A stretch of DNA of 64,000 nt from Prorocentrum cordatum (GCA_963575745.1 CAUYUJ010020579.1:1-64000); one strand, 5' to 3'; shown: positions 1-11,400, numbered from the stretch's first letter. A program made the numbers and translations. The notes: a model not told the origin generated them from the letters alone.

Positions 1-79
<79 letters not shown>

Positions 80-143
80 CGTAGTAGTAGTAGTGGTGGT
101 AGTAGCATTAACAGTAGCAGTAGCAGTAGCAGCAGTGGAAGCG

Positions 144-215
<72 letters not shown>

Positions 216-304
216 AGGTTAGTAGTGAGGTTAGTAGTAATAGTGAGTAGCACTAGTAGTAGTAGTAGTAGTAGTAGTAGTCGTCGTAGTAGTACTAGTA
301 GCAA

Positions 305-347
<43 letters not shown>

Positions 348-356
348 CGTAGTAGT

Positions 357-388
<32 letters not shown>

Positions 389-535
389 TAGTAAAATAAG
401 CATAGTAGTAGTCGTCGTCGTAATAGTCGTAGTAGTAGTAGTAGTGGTCGTCGTCGTCGTCGTCGTCGCCGTAGTCGTCGCCGTCGTCGTAGTAGTCGTG
501 GTGGTGGTACTAGAAGTAGTACTAGCAGCAGCAAC

Positions 536-570
<35 letters not shown>

Positions 571-621
571 CAGTAGTAGCAGTAGTAGCAGTAGTAGTAC
601 TAGTAGTAGCAATAGTAGGAA

Positions 622-691
<70 letters not shown>

Positions 692-800
692 CGCCATCGT
701 AGTCGTAGTAGTAGTAGTAGTAGCAGTAGTAGTAGTAGTAGTAGTAGTAGTTGCTGTTGCTGTTGATGGTGTAGCAGTAGTTGTATCAGCAATAATTGTG
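1..800. repeat. (AGT)n microsatellite, interrupted
   Basis: The stretch is almost wholly AGT units with scattered CGT, AGC, AAT and GGT variants. All six frames give homopolymer-like translations (Val, Ser, Leu, Tyr runs), so the long open frames here are not genes. The array continues past the left edge. Confidence 0.97.
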
Positions 801-844
801 GTGTTAACAGAAGTGAGAAGTGATACCCTATCATCTACCCTGCC

Positions 845-1210
845 CCCATGGGGCCCTCAATATCCCTTCTTGTGGCCTCCGTGGGCCGCTCTCCGAGCGC
901 TCTTTGGCGTTCTTGGGGTCGTCGTGGGGCTCTCTTGGGCATCTCTTGGCGCCCTATTGGGCCATCTTGGGGCCACCTTGAGGCCTCGGATTGCCATCGG
1001 AAGCGAACGGGTGATGCCATACCATGTTTTCAACGTTTTTGAAGGATGTTGGCGTTGGAAGCCTCCTTGGAAGTCTCGGATGCTTCTTGGAGCCGTCTCG
1101 GGGGGGCTTCGGTGCCTTTGAGAGCATCTTCGGAACCATCTTGAATCATATTAGGCTACCTTGGGGTATATTGGATATCAAGTTCGGCTCCTCTTGGGGC
1201 CGTCTTGGGC
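845..1210 (-). repeat. Dispersed AAGACGGCCC/AAGAGGCC family, reverse-oriented copy
   Basis: Tandem degenerate words such as TTGGGGCCGTCTTGGG recur about every 12-15 bases. The core text TTTTTGAAGGATGTTGGCGTT near 1036 also occurs in the copy near 31.39 kb. The 12-mer word here runs opposite to most other copies in the window. Confidence 0.75.
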
Positions 1211-1460
1211 GCTCTGGTCCTTTGCGACCTCCCCCGTCCAGGTCGATGGGAGGGGGTATGGGGGAAGGGATAAGCCCTTCCCCGAAGGGGAGGAAAAAGG
1301 GTTGGAAGAAGAACCGCCCTAAACGACCTACGCCCAGAGGGCAGGCGGGATTAGCGCGATGGTTCAAGCTGAGGTACCCTGCAGACATCAAGACAGACAA
1401 GCTAGAGGGCATGGTCAACAAGTATGTGGTGGATTGGGGGGAGGCCAACCAATGAAGGCC

Positions 1461-1765
1461 TGGAGGGGAAGGTGGGGGGGGGGACTTGTCGCGTGCCTTG
1501 ATGCCCGCAGGGCATTAAAGAAGGGAAGGGGTTCGGGGGGCTGGAAGGGGGGGAAGGACATGGGATGGGGGGAGACGGGAGGGGCTGGAAAGTGGGAGGG
1601 TCCTGGTTCGCGTAGTGAGAGGGGGGAGGGAGGAGTGGGGGGGGGGGGCGGGAAAGGAGGAGGGGGGGGAGGAACGAGGAGGATGAGAACGGGGGCGGTG
1701 ACGAGATGAGAGCTATGGGGGATATGGGCCCCCCCCTGCCCTGTGTGCCCCCCCCCAAGGCTGCG
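1461..1765. other. G-rich, purine-skewed tract
   Basis: About 300 bases with many runs of 4-9 G on the plus strand, then C runs near 1730-1756. No gene is supported. The runs meet the usual pattern for G-quadruplex potential. Confidence 0.6.
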
Positions 1766-1801
1766 CAGGCGGAGGGGTTCCGCAAAATAAAATAAAACAT
1801 G

Positions 1802-1822
1802 CACAGTCGTAGTCGTAGTCGT

Positions 1823-1894
<72 letters not shown>

Positions 1895-1979
1895 CGTAGT
1901 AGTAGTAATAGTAGTTGTAGTAGTAGTAGTAGTAGTAGTAGTCGTAGTAGTGGTAGTAGTAGTAGTAGTAGTAGTAGTC

Positions 1980-2016
<37 letters not shown>

Positions 2017-2045
2017 TAGTAGTAGTAGTAGTACTAGCAGCAGCG

Positions 2046-2078
<33 letters not shown>

Positions 2079-2131
2079 AAAGTAATAGTGTTAGTAGGCG
2101 TAGTAGTAGTAGTAGTAGTAGTAGCAGCAGC

Positions 2132-2184
<53 letters not shown>

Positions 2185-2228
2185 TAGTAGTAATAGTAGT
2201 AGTCGTCGTAGTAGTAGTAGTAGTAGTC

Positions 2229-2273
<45 letters not shown>

Positions 2274-2292
2274 ATAGTCGCAGTAGCAGCAG
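1802..2292. repeat. (AGT)n microsatellite, second block
   Basis: It starts with about eight CGTAGT hexamers and then becomes AGT with CGT and AGC variants. The open frames on both strands are low-complexity artefacts. Confidence 0.97.
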
Positions 2293-2572
2293 ACCCGCCC
2301 TTGGCTTGCCATCCAGGCCTTGCCCCGCGTCTTCTCGCGCTAGTTGGCCTGGGTGGCGGTACTGGGGTCGCCCCGTGTGCTGCTGTGCCGTTGCTGGCGC
2401 TTCACCTTGCGCCGTTGGACCAACTGCCCACAGTACAAGCGCCTGACGCTGCAAGCATGTCAGACCCGCCCTTTCACCCAGAAGAGGTGCGCGCAACATA
2501 CTGGCAATGAGGCAGCCACAAGGACGCTCTCCCCTAGGTGGTTGAGCCGTGGTGATGTGGTGCACGAGACCG
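2293..2572. other. Non-repetitive island between AGT arrays
   Basis: About 280 bases of ordinary composition separate the second and third AGT blocks. No convincing coding frame, RNA or repeat was recognised. Confidence 0.5.
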
Positions 2573-2666
2573 CCAGTAGTAGTAGTAGCAGTAGCAGTAG
2601 CAGTAGTAGTAGTAGTAGTAATAATAATAGTAGCAGTAGTAGTACTAGTAGTAGTAGTAGTAGTGT

Positions 2667-2708
<42 letters not shown>

Positions 2709-2768
2709 CAGTAATAGAGGCAGCAACAGCATTCGTAGTATTGGTAGCAGTAGTGGTCGTAGAAGTAG

Positions 2769-2804
<36 letters not shown>

Positions 2805-2896
2805 AAATAGTAGTAGTAGCAGTAGTAGTAGTAGTAGTAGTAGTAGTCGTAGTAGTAATAGTAGTAGTAGTAGTAGTAGTAGTCGTCGTCGTAATC

Positions 2897-2950
<54 letters not shown>

Positions 2951-3021
2951 TCAGTATCAGTAGCAGTAGCAGTAGCAGTAGCAGGAGCAGTAGCAGTAGC
3001 AGTAGTAGTAGTAGTAGTAGC

Positions 3022-3055
<34 letters not shown>

Positions 3056-3057
3056 TG
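2573..3057. repeat. (AGT)n microsatellite, third block
   Basis: AGT units with AGC, CGT and AAT variants. It abuts a CAT-rich block at 3062. Confidence 0.97.
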
Positions 3058-3061
3058 AGTA

Positions 3062-3183
3062 GTGTCGCCATCGCCATCATCATCGCCATTGTAGCCGTCA
3101 TCGCCACCACCATCAGCATCGTCATCGCCGTTATCATCATAATCATCTGCACCCTCATCATCACCAGCAGCATCGTCGGCATT

Positions 3184-3220
<37 letters not shown>

Positions 3221-3472
3221 GCGTCTGTATCATCGGCATCAGGCTCATCATCAGCATCTTCACCATCATCGCAACCTCTTCAGTCCTCCTCTACCTCCGA
3301 CGATGCTGACGATGCTGATGATGATGATGAGGAGGAGAATAATGCAGATAATGATGATGATGGTGATGATTATGATGGTGATGATGCTGATGGTGATGAT
3401 GATGGTGCCGATGACGATGATGACGATGATGACGTTGTCAATGCTGATGATGACGATGACGGCGACGATGAT
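3062..3472. repeat. Opposed CAT and GAT arrays (inverted microsatellite)
   Basis: Positions 3062-3290 are mostly CAT/ATC units. From about 3300 the same strand switches to GAT/ATG units up to about 3472. The halves are approximate reverse complements, so single strands could form a long imperfect hairpin. Confidence 0.85.
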
Positions 3473-3493
3473 CTAACTACTACTTCGCGGTGG

Positions 3494-3968
3494 CTAAAGT
3501 GACTTTAGAACCCTGCTGAGGCCACCCCAGATGACAGGGGGCGCTAAAGGAGGATCGACAAAATGGCCATTCTGTCCACGGTCAACCTCGGACATGAACA
3601 GAAACGGCCCGGAAATCAGAGCCTCTGCTGAGCCCAACATGGTCTTTATTTCAGCGCCATGTTTGTAGGATAGGCCGGAGAGTACGAATGCAAAGGTACC
3701 CTTGGAAAGCTTGCTCATCCTCATGATGCGGTTTGGCTGTATCCGCGTCGTGGACGACGCGGGCATCAGCCGCGCGAGGCCCTCACGCGCCCTCGCGGCC
3801 CAGCTCGGGGTGCACCAGCAATTCGTCGGCGCTGGTGTCGCCATCCGTGTCGCTGCCAGCGGAGTCGGCGTAGCTATCGTCGGCACTGGTGTCGCCGTCG
3901 GGGTGGGCGGTCGTCGTCGCCAAGTTCGCGCGAGGCTGGAGAGCATTTTCTATGTTTCGCGATAACAC
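3494..3968 (-). CDS. Possible unrecognised minus-strand coding fragment
   Basis: Two overlapping minus frames are open here. One gives a 150-residue stretch with a mixed-composition segment near its C-terminus (about 3500-3720, including KLSKGTFAFVLSGL). The other gives an acidic segment with two DGDTSAD repeats. Neither matches a family I recognise and neither has a supported start or splice sites. The acidic repeat reflects a duplicated DNA word near 3826 and 3877. This may be noncoding. Confidence 0.15.
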
Positions 3969-5620
3969 CCGTTACCGGGCCCAACCCCCGACCCCCACCT
4001 CTATGGTAACGCCATGATTTCCGGAGCACTGGCCAGCAAGAAAACCAACAGAGCACCCAACAGCCATGAATGCCAAAACGATGATACCTGCCTCAATTCC
4101 GAAGGGCACTTATTTACCCGGGGTCGCCAAAACGCTCACGAACGCAAGAATTGTGAAAAGCATGACAGTACCGAATGGCATTGAAAATACTGCATGTGTG
4201 ACGCTTCTTGCGAACACCTCGTTGGTTATGAACACAATGTTGTTCCTGATGCTATCACCTACAATATAACGCCACCGACCCTGCTAACACCGTTTGTCAC
4301 CGCCGTGGAATGCATGAACACAAGCGCAATTCAACACCGGAACCGCTGTGAGCAGATCGGCTGTTCCGTCGTCCATGCATGGGTTCCTCCGTTTTTTCCT
4401 CCGTCACTCCTGCTCCCCACCCCTCGGTGTTCTTGCTTCTCCCACGGTGCAAATCATCAAGCAAATTACTACGATCCTCTCCCCCCAGATTCCGTCGGAA
4501 CGGCTCGCCGACTCTCCCAGTTTGCTTGTACGCATAGGGCCCGAGCGGTATATGTCATGTGATCGTCGTCGAACAGCTCGTTTGTATATTTGGCGCGTGT
4601 TCTGAAGTATGCTGCCAATGCAGTGCTGGCCTCATTTCAGGATCGGGCGCGTTGCTACCGTCGTTCAAAACGGCGCATTCGCCCCAACGCGGGTCACACT
4701 CCTGGATATGACTCATTCCTCGTTGTTGTCGCCGTTATCGCCGTTCACCTTTCCCCACCTCCGCGCCCCACTGGCGAAGGACGCACCCCCCAACCCCCAG
4801 GGGGGAGGCGCTTCAAGCCGAAACGGAGGCACGGAGAGAGAGGTCCTCCACCCTTAGCCACAAGGGCCTGGGAGGAGAGGGGACGGAAGTAAGGAACAGA
4901 AAATGGGGAAGGGAGAAGGAAAAACAATAAGGAAGACGGAGGCTGGAAAAAGGAAGGAGGCGGATGAGGGATCGCGAGAAAACGCGGAACACCCCAGCGC
5001 GACCCAACGAAAACCCCAAGACGGCACAATGCAACCCCAAAGTGGCTGGGATACGGCCCGCTTGGTGGCGCAATGCGAAAAATTACCGCGACGACGCGCC
5101 CAGCCTTTGCGCAGCGCATGGTCATGATAGCTGGGTGTATTTTTAGGGCGTGATAACGTGGCGAGGAGGTATACGTTGCTGCGAAGGACACTTGGAAGGC
5201 TCGCGAACTGCGCGGTCCGCAGGACACCGATCAAGAGACAAGGGCTCGATACAGGTCATTCGTTGGGCTATGGCGCCGCAGCATCCATCCTCTGGATGTG
5301 GCGACACTTCGCAGGTCGCACCCCCCTCCCCGGATGGCGGGGTCGAACCAAACGTTGCAACGCGCGGCGATGCCGCCCCCCCCCCCAGCAGCCCTCGGAA
5401 CCGGCAGCAATAGGACGCCACGGCGACAGGGGAAGAGGAATGATGAATTTGAGGAAACGCATCGGCGCGAAAGCCTCTGGATCGCGCGTTGGCAGCAGCG
5501 GGAGGACATGACAGCTGGAGAAATGGCAGCTGGGAGGGAAGGGGTCGACGACCAGAGGAGAGCAGAGGAAGAAAAGAGTCTATGTTTCGAGGCACGCCAG
5601 CAAACTGGCGCAGTCCGCGC
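3969..5620. other. No gene recognised
   Basis: Open frames exist on both strands but none has a motif, and several overlap in different frames. A purine-rich stretch lies at 4860-4970. No RNA gene or repeat was recognised. Confidence 0.4.
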
Positions 5621-5629
5621 AAGCACTGC

Positions 5630-6140
5630 GCAAGGCCGAGATCCTCTGCCAGCTGCTGCGCCTCTGCCGGACTCTCATCAGCGAGAGAACTGAAAGCGCG
5701 CAGGCGCGCAGCGAATTCCGCCAGCAGCCGGCGAGAAAGGAACTGCAGCCCTGGGCCCCGAATCGCCATAAGATTGTCGACCGTGGTGGCCCTGGAGAGT
5801 ATCGCGTAGCGATGCAGCCGCCGGCCGTCCTCCTCGTCATCGTTCTTGCGCCCGGCGTCGACGATGGCTCCGCGCCGCATGGCCAGGCCCTGACTGGCCG
5901 TGGAGGTCAGGACCTGGGCGCAGGAGTTGGGGGAGCCTGCGCGCGTGAACTTGCGCTTGCGTGACAGGAAGGGACTCGAGGTCTGCGGCCCGATGAACAC
6001 AAGTCGTGCCGCGTCGGAGGCGTCGACGTCGCCGCTGTACTCCGCGAGTTTCTTGCCGAAGGCAGGGGCCTTACACTTGTCCACGCGGACCCAAACGCCG
6101 AGAGGCAAGTGCTGCAGGTGCGCCGGGCGATTCGTTTTTT
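5630..6140 (-). CDS. PIF1-type DNA helicase, C-terminal part (exon or fragment)
   Basis: Within a 388-residue minus frame (5143-6309), about 150 residues look like the C-terminal RecA-like lobe of a superfamily 1B (PIF1/RecD-like) helicase. The segment TSTASQGLAMRRGAIVDAG fits the motif that normally reads T.HK.QG.T. The segment YAILSRATTVDNLMAIR fits the motif normally written YVALSRV. An arm ending near AAEFAARLRAF follows. The lysine expected before QG is absent (TASQG), as in some divergent members. The Walker A lobe is not visible nearby, so this is a piece of a spliced gene or a remnant. Family enzymes unwind DNA 5'-3'; the role here is unknown. It is not the same gene as the 9.8-11.4 kb one, because both carry this terminal module. 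Confidence 0.5.
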
Positions 6141-6354
6141 TCGCCGACCTCGACCCCGCCTCGTCCACGGGGCCGACAGCTGCGCCCACGACCTCGCCCG
6201 ACGGGCGACCGCGAAGGGCGGCGGCAATATCGCCATCCGAAAAGAAAGCACGAGTCCTGCTCGTGGTCCAGAAGCGGGGGTGACCAGAGGGCCGGATGAG
6301 CAATCTCACAGGGCGGCAGCGATATCACAAGCCGAAAAGGCCAAAACCATTGAT

Positions 6355-6757
6355 TTCCCAATGAGTTTTTGAAGGGTTGTGGCCTTTGCGTTTTTTCGGC
6401 CTGCCGACGGCCCGAGGCGACCCAAGCGCCCCCAAAGATCGCCCAAGCGGCCCACGACGGCCCCAAGAGGCCCCCAAGACGGCCCAAGAGGCCTCCAAGA
6501 CGCTCAAGATGGCCTCCAAGACGGCCCAAGAGCCCTCCAAGACGTCCTCCAAGAAGGCCCGAAAGGGTCAATATTGCCTCCAGACGGCCAAGATGACTTT
6601 CAAGATGCCCACGTGTTCCCGAAGGCTTTCCAAACCGATTCGGGGAACACATGGTCCGATAGCTTGGCAGGTCTGGCCTCAACGTCCAGCCACATAGGCG
6701 CTTCTAAAAAGGCAGGGGGCGGCGGTGATTCGCCGTAGGCGTCTTAGATAGATACTC
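6355..6757 (+). repeat. Dispersed AAGACGGCCC/AAGAGGCC family copy
   Basis: It has the AT-rich core (ATTGATTTCC, TTTTTGAAGG, TTTTTTCGGCC), then 12-15 base words, then a unique tail ending GGCGGCGGTGATTCGCC. About 300 bases from 6480 onward are nearly identical to 31.50-31.76 kb. Confidence 0.85.
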
Positions 6758-8389
6758 TCGTTCCAAATGGGCTAGGCTGCTTAAGACTACGCAGTCGCAC
6801 TAATTATCCAGCGCAGACCGCAGACGTGGACACCACTGGCACTGAAATGAGGAGCCAATCGTTTGGTGGTGTCAGCGGCTCTTGCTGCGTTCTGTTCTGG
6901 CCAATGCGCTCCTTGACTGCGGTGGGAACTGTCACACAGAGCGCTTCAGAAAAAAACACTACTGAAGTTGAGCTGAATACTGTGCATTGGGTCGTATCAG
7001 AAGGCATGATCGAGAGGCGTCGCGCCAAGCCTTTCAACAAAAATCAACTCTGCGAACCAAACTCCTTTTGCAAATCTGGTCGGATCAACAAAGACCACCA
7101 TGTCATGCTTCAATGCCCATGATTGCCAGCCGCCGCACCAAGCCGCGCCGCAAAGCCACAATCATGCGGGTCAAATCATGTCACGAGCGCAACTCGGAGC
7201 ACAGATCGGCTTCTTCAAACTTCAATGGTCAAAATTGCTGGCCGCCAGGCAAAATCGCGCCGCAACCACCAACCCTGCGACTCAAATCCTTTCATGCACC
7301 CGGCTCGCCTCGCCTGCTCGCAGGATGCCTACATGGTGGCAAACGCCACACGGCCTGAAAGAGAGGCCGCTCGAAGACAGCAAGACCGGCAAAGACAAAT
7401 GATCACGTCAGCTGTGGTGCCAACCCAGCCTCCGAGCCCCAACACCCCTCTGGCGCTGGGATCGACTCAGAACATAACGACGAGGACCAACTGGTGTCCA
7501 GGAAAGCTTCCAGTAACAGAACATTGGTCAGCACTGCGGAGACAGCATCGCCTGTCTTGGGGACAATCGATGCTATCATCTGCACGGCTCGAGTTGGTAT
7601 CTGCAATGAGGCTAACCTCCCGTTGTCGTGAGAGGATCTTCGACATGGCCATCGCCGTCAGGGCATGTGAACGCGTTCTCCTCGGCTGCCTCCACCGCGT
7701 CGTCGTCATCGTCCGTCGAGGTGGATAGGATGCTATGCGAGCAATCGGCTTCCGGCAAGAGGGGCTTGCTCCAATCACTGCCCCACGACCACGTACAAGT
7801 AACAAGCGCTGTCTCCACTAGAGCTGGGGAGGACTGCCGTTTCGCCGCCCGCGGGCCAACGACCTCCACGGACGGAGAGCTGCTCGGGCTTGCCACCCCG
7901 CTCTCCGCGTCGCCGTGAACAACCTCAACCGTGTCGCTGAACGTGGTGCGTCTGCTGCCTGCCATTCACAGATCGGCGCGGGCGGACAGGGCTCGGCGCG
8001 GGGACATGACGCGGGCGGACCATGCCCCTGCCCGAGTGCGCCTGCTGTCTGCCATCCATGGCCTGACGCGGGCTTACACCCGAGCTCGGTGCGGAGCGAC
8101 TGCCTGAGCCCCCCCAAAAGGGTGATCACGGGCTCTCGAGCTGACCGAAGAAGAGCGGACGAGACAAGCGGGGCATGTGATGCGTCCAAGGAGGGTAGCA
8201 TCACAAAAAGCGAGCGCACCTAGGATGGGATGGCTGACCGGGGCAGGACAACGACTAGAGGGGGGATGTCCGTGCCGATTGCTGGCATCGGCGCTGGAAC
8301 CATTCCCCCCCTGGTGCGGGAAGCGAGCCTTCAGGCGCCACCAGGGGGGTCCAGCGCCGACCCGAAAAATCCGCGCGGACCTCCGTACG

Positions 8390-8390
<1 letters not shown>
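6758..8390. other. No firm gene; one acidic minus frame
   Basis: Mostly sequence without recognisable motifs. A 117-residue ATG-initiated minus frame at 7612-7965 has an acidic run (STSTDDDDDAVEAAEEN) and could be an exon of an unknown gene, but no neighbouring exon or homology supports it. Overlapping frames on both strands look like shadows. Confidence 0.35.
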
Positions 8391-8432
<42 letters not shown>

Positions 8433-8507
8433 GTTTTCATCTATTTGTTTGTTTTCTCTCTCTCCCTCTCTCTCCTTTCTGTCTCTCTCTCTCTCTCTCT
8501 TCCTGTT
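8391..8507. repeat. (CT)n microsatellite, interrupted
   Basis: Two CT blocks are separated by a short T/G-rich spacer near 8432-8456. Confidence 0.95.
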
Positions 8508-9812
8508 AGTTGTATCCTCGATTCCTCCTACGGTGCAGCTGGCACGAGGGTCCCTTCCTCCTTGGAATGCCCTTCTTTGGGGCATCTCCGTGGGACCCTG
8601 GGCCCTGGGAGAAGAGGCTTATGTTCCTGACCCACGTTCTCGTGGCCACGTTTCGACGGTTAGTTGGCATGAGAGAAACCGGTCCTGAGGGACAAGGGGC
8701 CCTGGAACCTGGAGCCTTCCCCTAGAACCAACTCTTCGAACTGAATCGTTTTTGAATGCTCCGGGGCCCCGGGAGCACCCCGAGAGCCCCCGAAAACGGG
8801 GAAAAACCTCAGAGCACAGTTTCCTCAAGACTCGTTGGCTGCATGGCGACTTTGATAATGCCCGCCATCGCCAGGAAATAACAACAAGCAGGCTCCTGCT
8901 CCAGATCCTCGTGGAACCGCGCAGCCCTCTTGCGCATCGCGCCGCTGGCGTTGCCGGCCAACTGCTTCAGCCGATCCGCCGGAGGTAGCGCCTCCAACCT
9001 CAGCTCCGAGAAGTTCCTGAGCACCACGGGATCGAAGGGCTTTGGGGATCGTTTGGGGCCTCCGCGGCCCCTTGCTGGGCCCCCGGGCCGTCAACAAGAA
9101 CTTACCGAGATGTGGAGCCCGCCCTCACGAGCGGCTCACATATCAGTATCCGCGCCCTCGCGGTCTGGATTCTGGTGCGCGATCTGGCGGATAGACAGTC
9201 GCTATGGTACGTTCCGCGCGAGGCATCCGCGAACAAAAACGTCCCGTATCCGTCGGGTCGCAGCCCAGGCGCCCGGCCCGCGAGGCCGCGGATACTGCTT
9301 CCTTCGCGAGCGCAATCGGTAGAGCTGCGCGCCTTCGCAAGGGTCAAGCAAGCCGAAAGGCAGCGGCCGTTGACAGAAGCTGCGAGCAAGCAGCACGCTC
9401 AGAAACCGAAAAAAGCGAAGAGGAAGAAAGGCTATGTGTTTCGCCCACGAGGACCACGGGAAGGTGTCGAGGCCTCCAGGGGTCAGCGTTATGAAGAAAA
9501 CCGCGACGTCCAAGCTGTAGAAAAAAACGCGACGCTGGGATTCTGGGGAGGAAACGTACGGAGTCTTACGCACGATGGCGTGACGAACGAACGCGATGGC
9601 TTATCCAAGCCGCTAACGCGGCACACCACGCAGAAGAGAAGGCGCTTGCACGCGGCCTTACGCGGGCAGCTTGCGCGCGAATGTCTGTGTGGTCGATGTT
9701 TTGCAGACGACCCCTCAAAATTGCGTCCTGGGTCGCGTTCCTGGCCAGGGCTTCGGGGCGGATCCAGTCGTGGTGACCAGGGCGCTCCATGCCCCCAAAA
9801 ACATCCAAAAAC

Positions 9813-9976
9813 CGCCGAAGGCTATCTTCATGGCGAGGCTCCTGAATCGGGAGAGGGCCACATACATCTGCGCCGGCTCGAAAAGGTGGGAGAGGTCCAC
9901 GTGGCCGCCGTCGAGGGTCATGCCCTGGCACTTGTGGACAGTGATCGCCCACGCCAATCTCAGCGGAAACTGCGAC
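9813..9976 (-). CDS. PIF1 helicase exon C
   Basis: It carries [17 protein letters not shown] and [11 protein letters not shown], the two most diagnostic C-terminal motifs. It follows a TACTGCAG acceptor. The 3' border near 9,813 is a guess from a GGCG/GTTTTT donor-like site. Confidence 0.65.
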
Positions 9977-11400
9977 CTGCAGTACTTGCCCACTCCTGGA
10001 GCAGCTTAGAAAATCCTGGCGTCCACGGCGTCGACGCCTAGATGCTTCTGGCCGGCTACACGCAAGAATGCCCCTGGGCAACCGTGACATTTGGTACGCG
10101 GTATGCAGATCGCTGCGTGCGACGCGACAGTGGCGGCCTGGCGCTTGGGTGGACCCCCCCACGCCTCCCGAAAGCCGCGCACCAAAGGTCACTCTGGCAA
10201 AGTGTGCCTCTTACGTGTAACCGAACTCCGAAGACCTCTGGAGGCCTCTGGACCGGCTCCTGACATAGGTAATATTACCGACATCGATCTCCCCTTCTGC
10301 GCCGCTCTGCCCAAACGTAATTTGCGGTCAAAGGATGTTTTCAACTGCTCACTCCTTGTATCTCGCCTGCGAACTCCGCCGGGAGAATCATCTTCTGGCA
10401 ACGCTGACGAGCGCTGCTGAACTGCACCGTGACAGCGCCGCCATCCCCGCGAATATCAATTACCTCGGGCAACCCTGCAATGGTTGGCAGCGGGTGAGTA
10501 CTAACTATAGATCCACTGCTTCGAATTAACTTGTTCGAACGACAGATGAACGTGAAAACTGCTAACGAGGACGATCTGACAATGTTCCCGAGCGGTCGCT
10601 GACGTTCCGAAGATGGCCCTCTTCCATGTCCTTTTTCGCTTGCTTCATTCCGACATCGTTTCCGAGCCCCGTCCAGCTTTGGCGACGAGGGATCCCGCGG
10701 GCCAACGAAAGTATCGGGGGCGGGCAGATCCCCCTTCAGCAAAACACCATATAGTAAAAGCTGCAAAAGGCACTCCATGTGCGCACGGCACCGCATTCCG
10801 AGTGCATTCCAGCGGGGTGGCTCATCGACGTCCAAAAACACCCGAATATATCAGGGGAAGCGCACGTCGGTTAGCGAAAACGACTGGCGACTGCACCAGC
10901 ACAGTTGAATGCCAGTGTCGAGTGAAGCAGTGCAGATTCCCTCAGTCGACTTGTCTGGGTGGGCGTCCTCTCAATATATGATCGAAATGACGTGTACGTT
11001 CAATCAAGGCTATAGATCATTCATCACGGTCCCAAGCAGCCTGGGTTAGCGTTCTAGCTCATCCTTCGCACACGTTTCCGCGGGTTCCAGTGGTTTGGCC
11101 AGCTTCTCGGAAGCTGCTCAATAATGGCTTGGCCAGAAGGAAACGGTAGGCCCCTGGATGTCACCACAACTGCACTGGGTCAGCTTAGTCGTCTCCGTTT
11201 TGCTAGCGTGCCGACCGCCTTCCCTGTGCTGCCGTTGACCAACGGCATCTGCCGTGTCCCGTCGGACAGCGTCCTGCACGCGGAGGGCAGCCGCAAATTC
11301 TTCAGCAGCATGACGCGCGCCCCCAGCTTCAAGCTCAGAATCTCGGGGGCGACGAGCTGCCGCAAGGCGGCCTGGATGCTTGGGTGCGACAGGCCGCCGT
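9813..11400 (-). CDS. PIF1-type DNA helicase, spliced C-terminal half
   Basis: Three minus-strand segments, read in order from high to low coordinate, assemble the second RecA-like lobe of a PIF1 helicase. Segment one (about 11,200-11,400) has [13 protein letters not shown] and [12 protein letters not shown]. Segment two (10,367-10,474) has [18 protein letters not shown]. Segment three (9,813-9,976) has [20 protein letters not shown] and [16 protein letters not shown], the canonical terminal motifs. Their order and spacing match the family, and intervening sequence breaks the frames. Segments two and three both follow CAG acceptors. The donor after segment two reads CAG|GCGAGA, a GC donor. 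The Walker A half would lie above 11.4 kb on this strand and was not found, so the gene may be truncated. PIF1 homologues unwind DNA and G-quadruplexes; a Helitron-derived copy is an alternative. Confidence 0.6.
10367..10474 (-). CDS. PIF1 helicase exon B
   Basis: A short exon for [12 protein letters not shown] through MILPAEFA, preceded on the minus strand by an acceptor reading CCATTGCAG and followed by a GC-type donor. It corresponds to the beta-rich insert between the VNG and HKCQG motifs of PIF1 enzymes. Confidence 0.5.
10480..11195. other. Presumed intron of the PIF1 gene
   Basis: The sequence between exons A and B shows no coding motif and no repeat. The 390 bases between exons B and C (9,977-10,366) are the second presumed intron. 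Confidence 0.4.
11200..11400 (-). CDS. PIF1 helicase exon A
   Basis: It encodes [20 protein letters not shown] and ends around [14 protein letters not shown]. Borders are approximate; a stop follows in frame shortly afterwards, implying a splice donor near 11,200-11,215. Confidence 0.55.

Noticed and set aside
93-1121. Long open frames of Val, Ser, Leu or Tyr runs in the AGT and CAT arrays (also near 1.8-3.3, 16-18.5 and 25.6-26.2 kb)
   Set aside because: They are direct translations of trinucleotide repeats, are open in several frames at once and have no non-repeat domain.
6071-6738. Gly/Leu/Trp-rich and Pro/Lys/Arg-rich frames in the AAGACGGCCC family (also near 15.5, 16.7, 25.3, 31.5 and 32.3 kb)
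   Set aside because: They arise from the 12-15 base words in either strand and change identity with phase.
9305-9380. tRNA-like D-arm text GCAATCGGTAGAGCTGC
   Set aside because: No matching T-loop (GGTTCGA) or closing acceptor stem follows at the proper distance.
9112-10041. 309-residue plus-strand frame over the PIF1 exon
   Set aside because: It is antisense to the well-supported helicase motifs and has no motif of its own.
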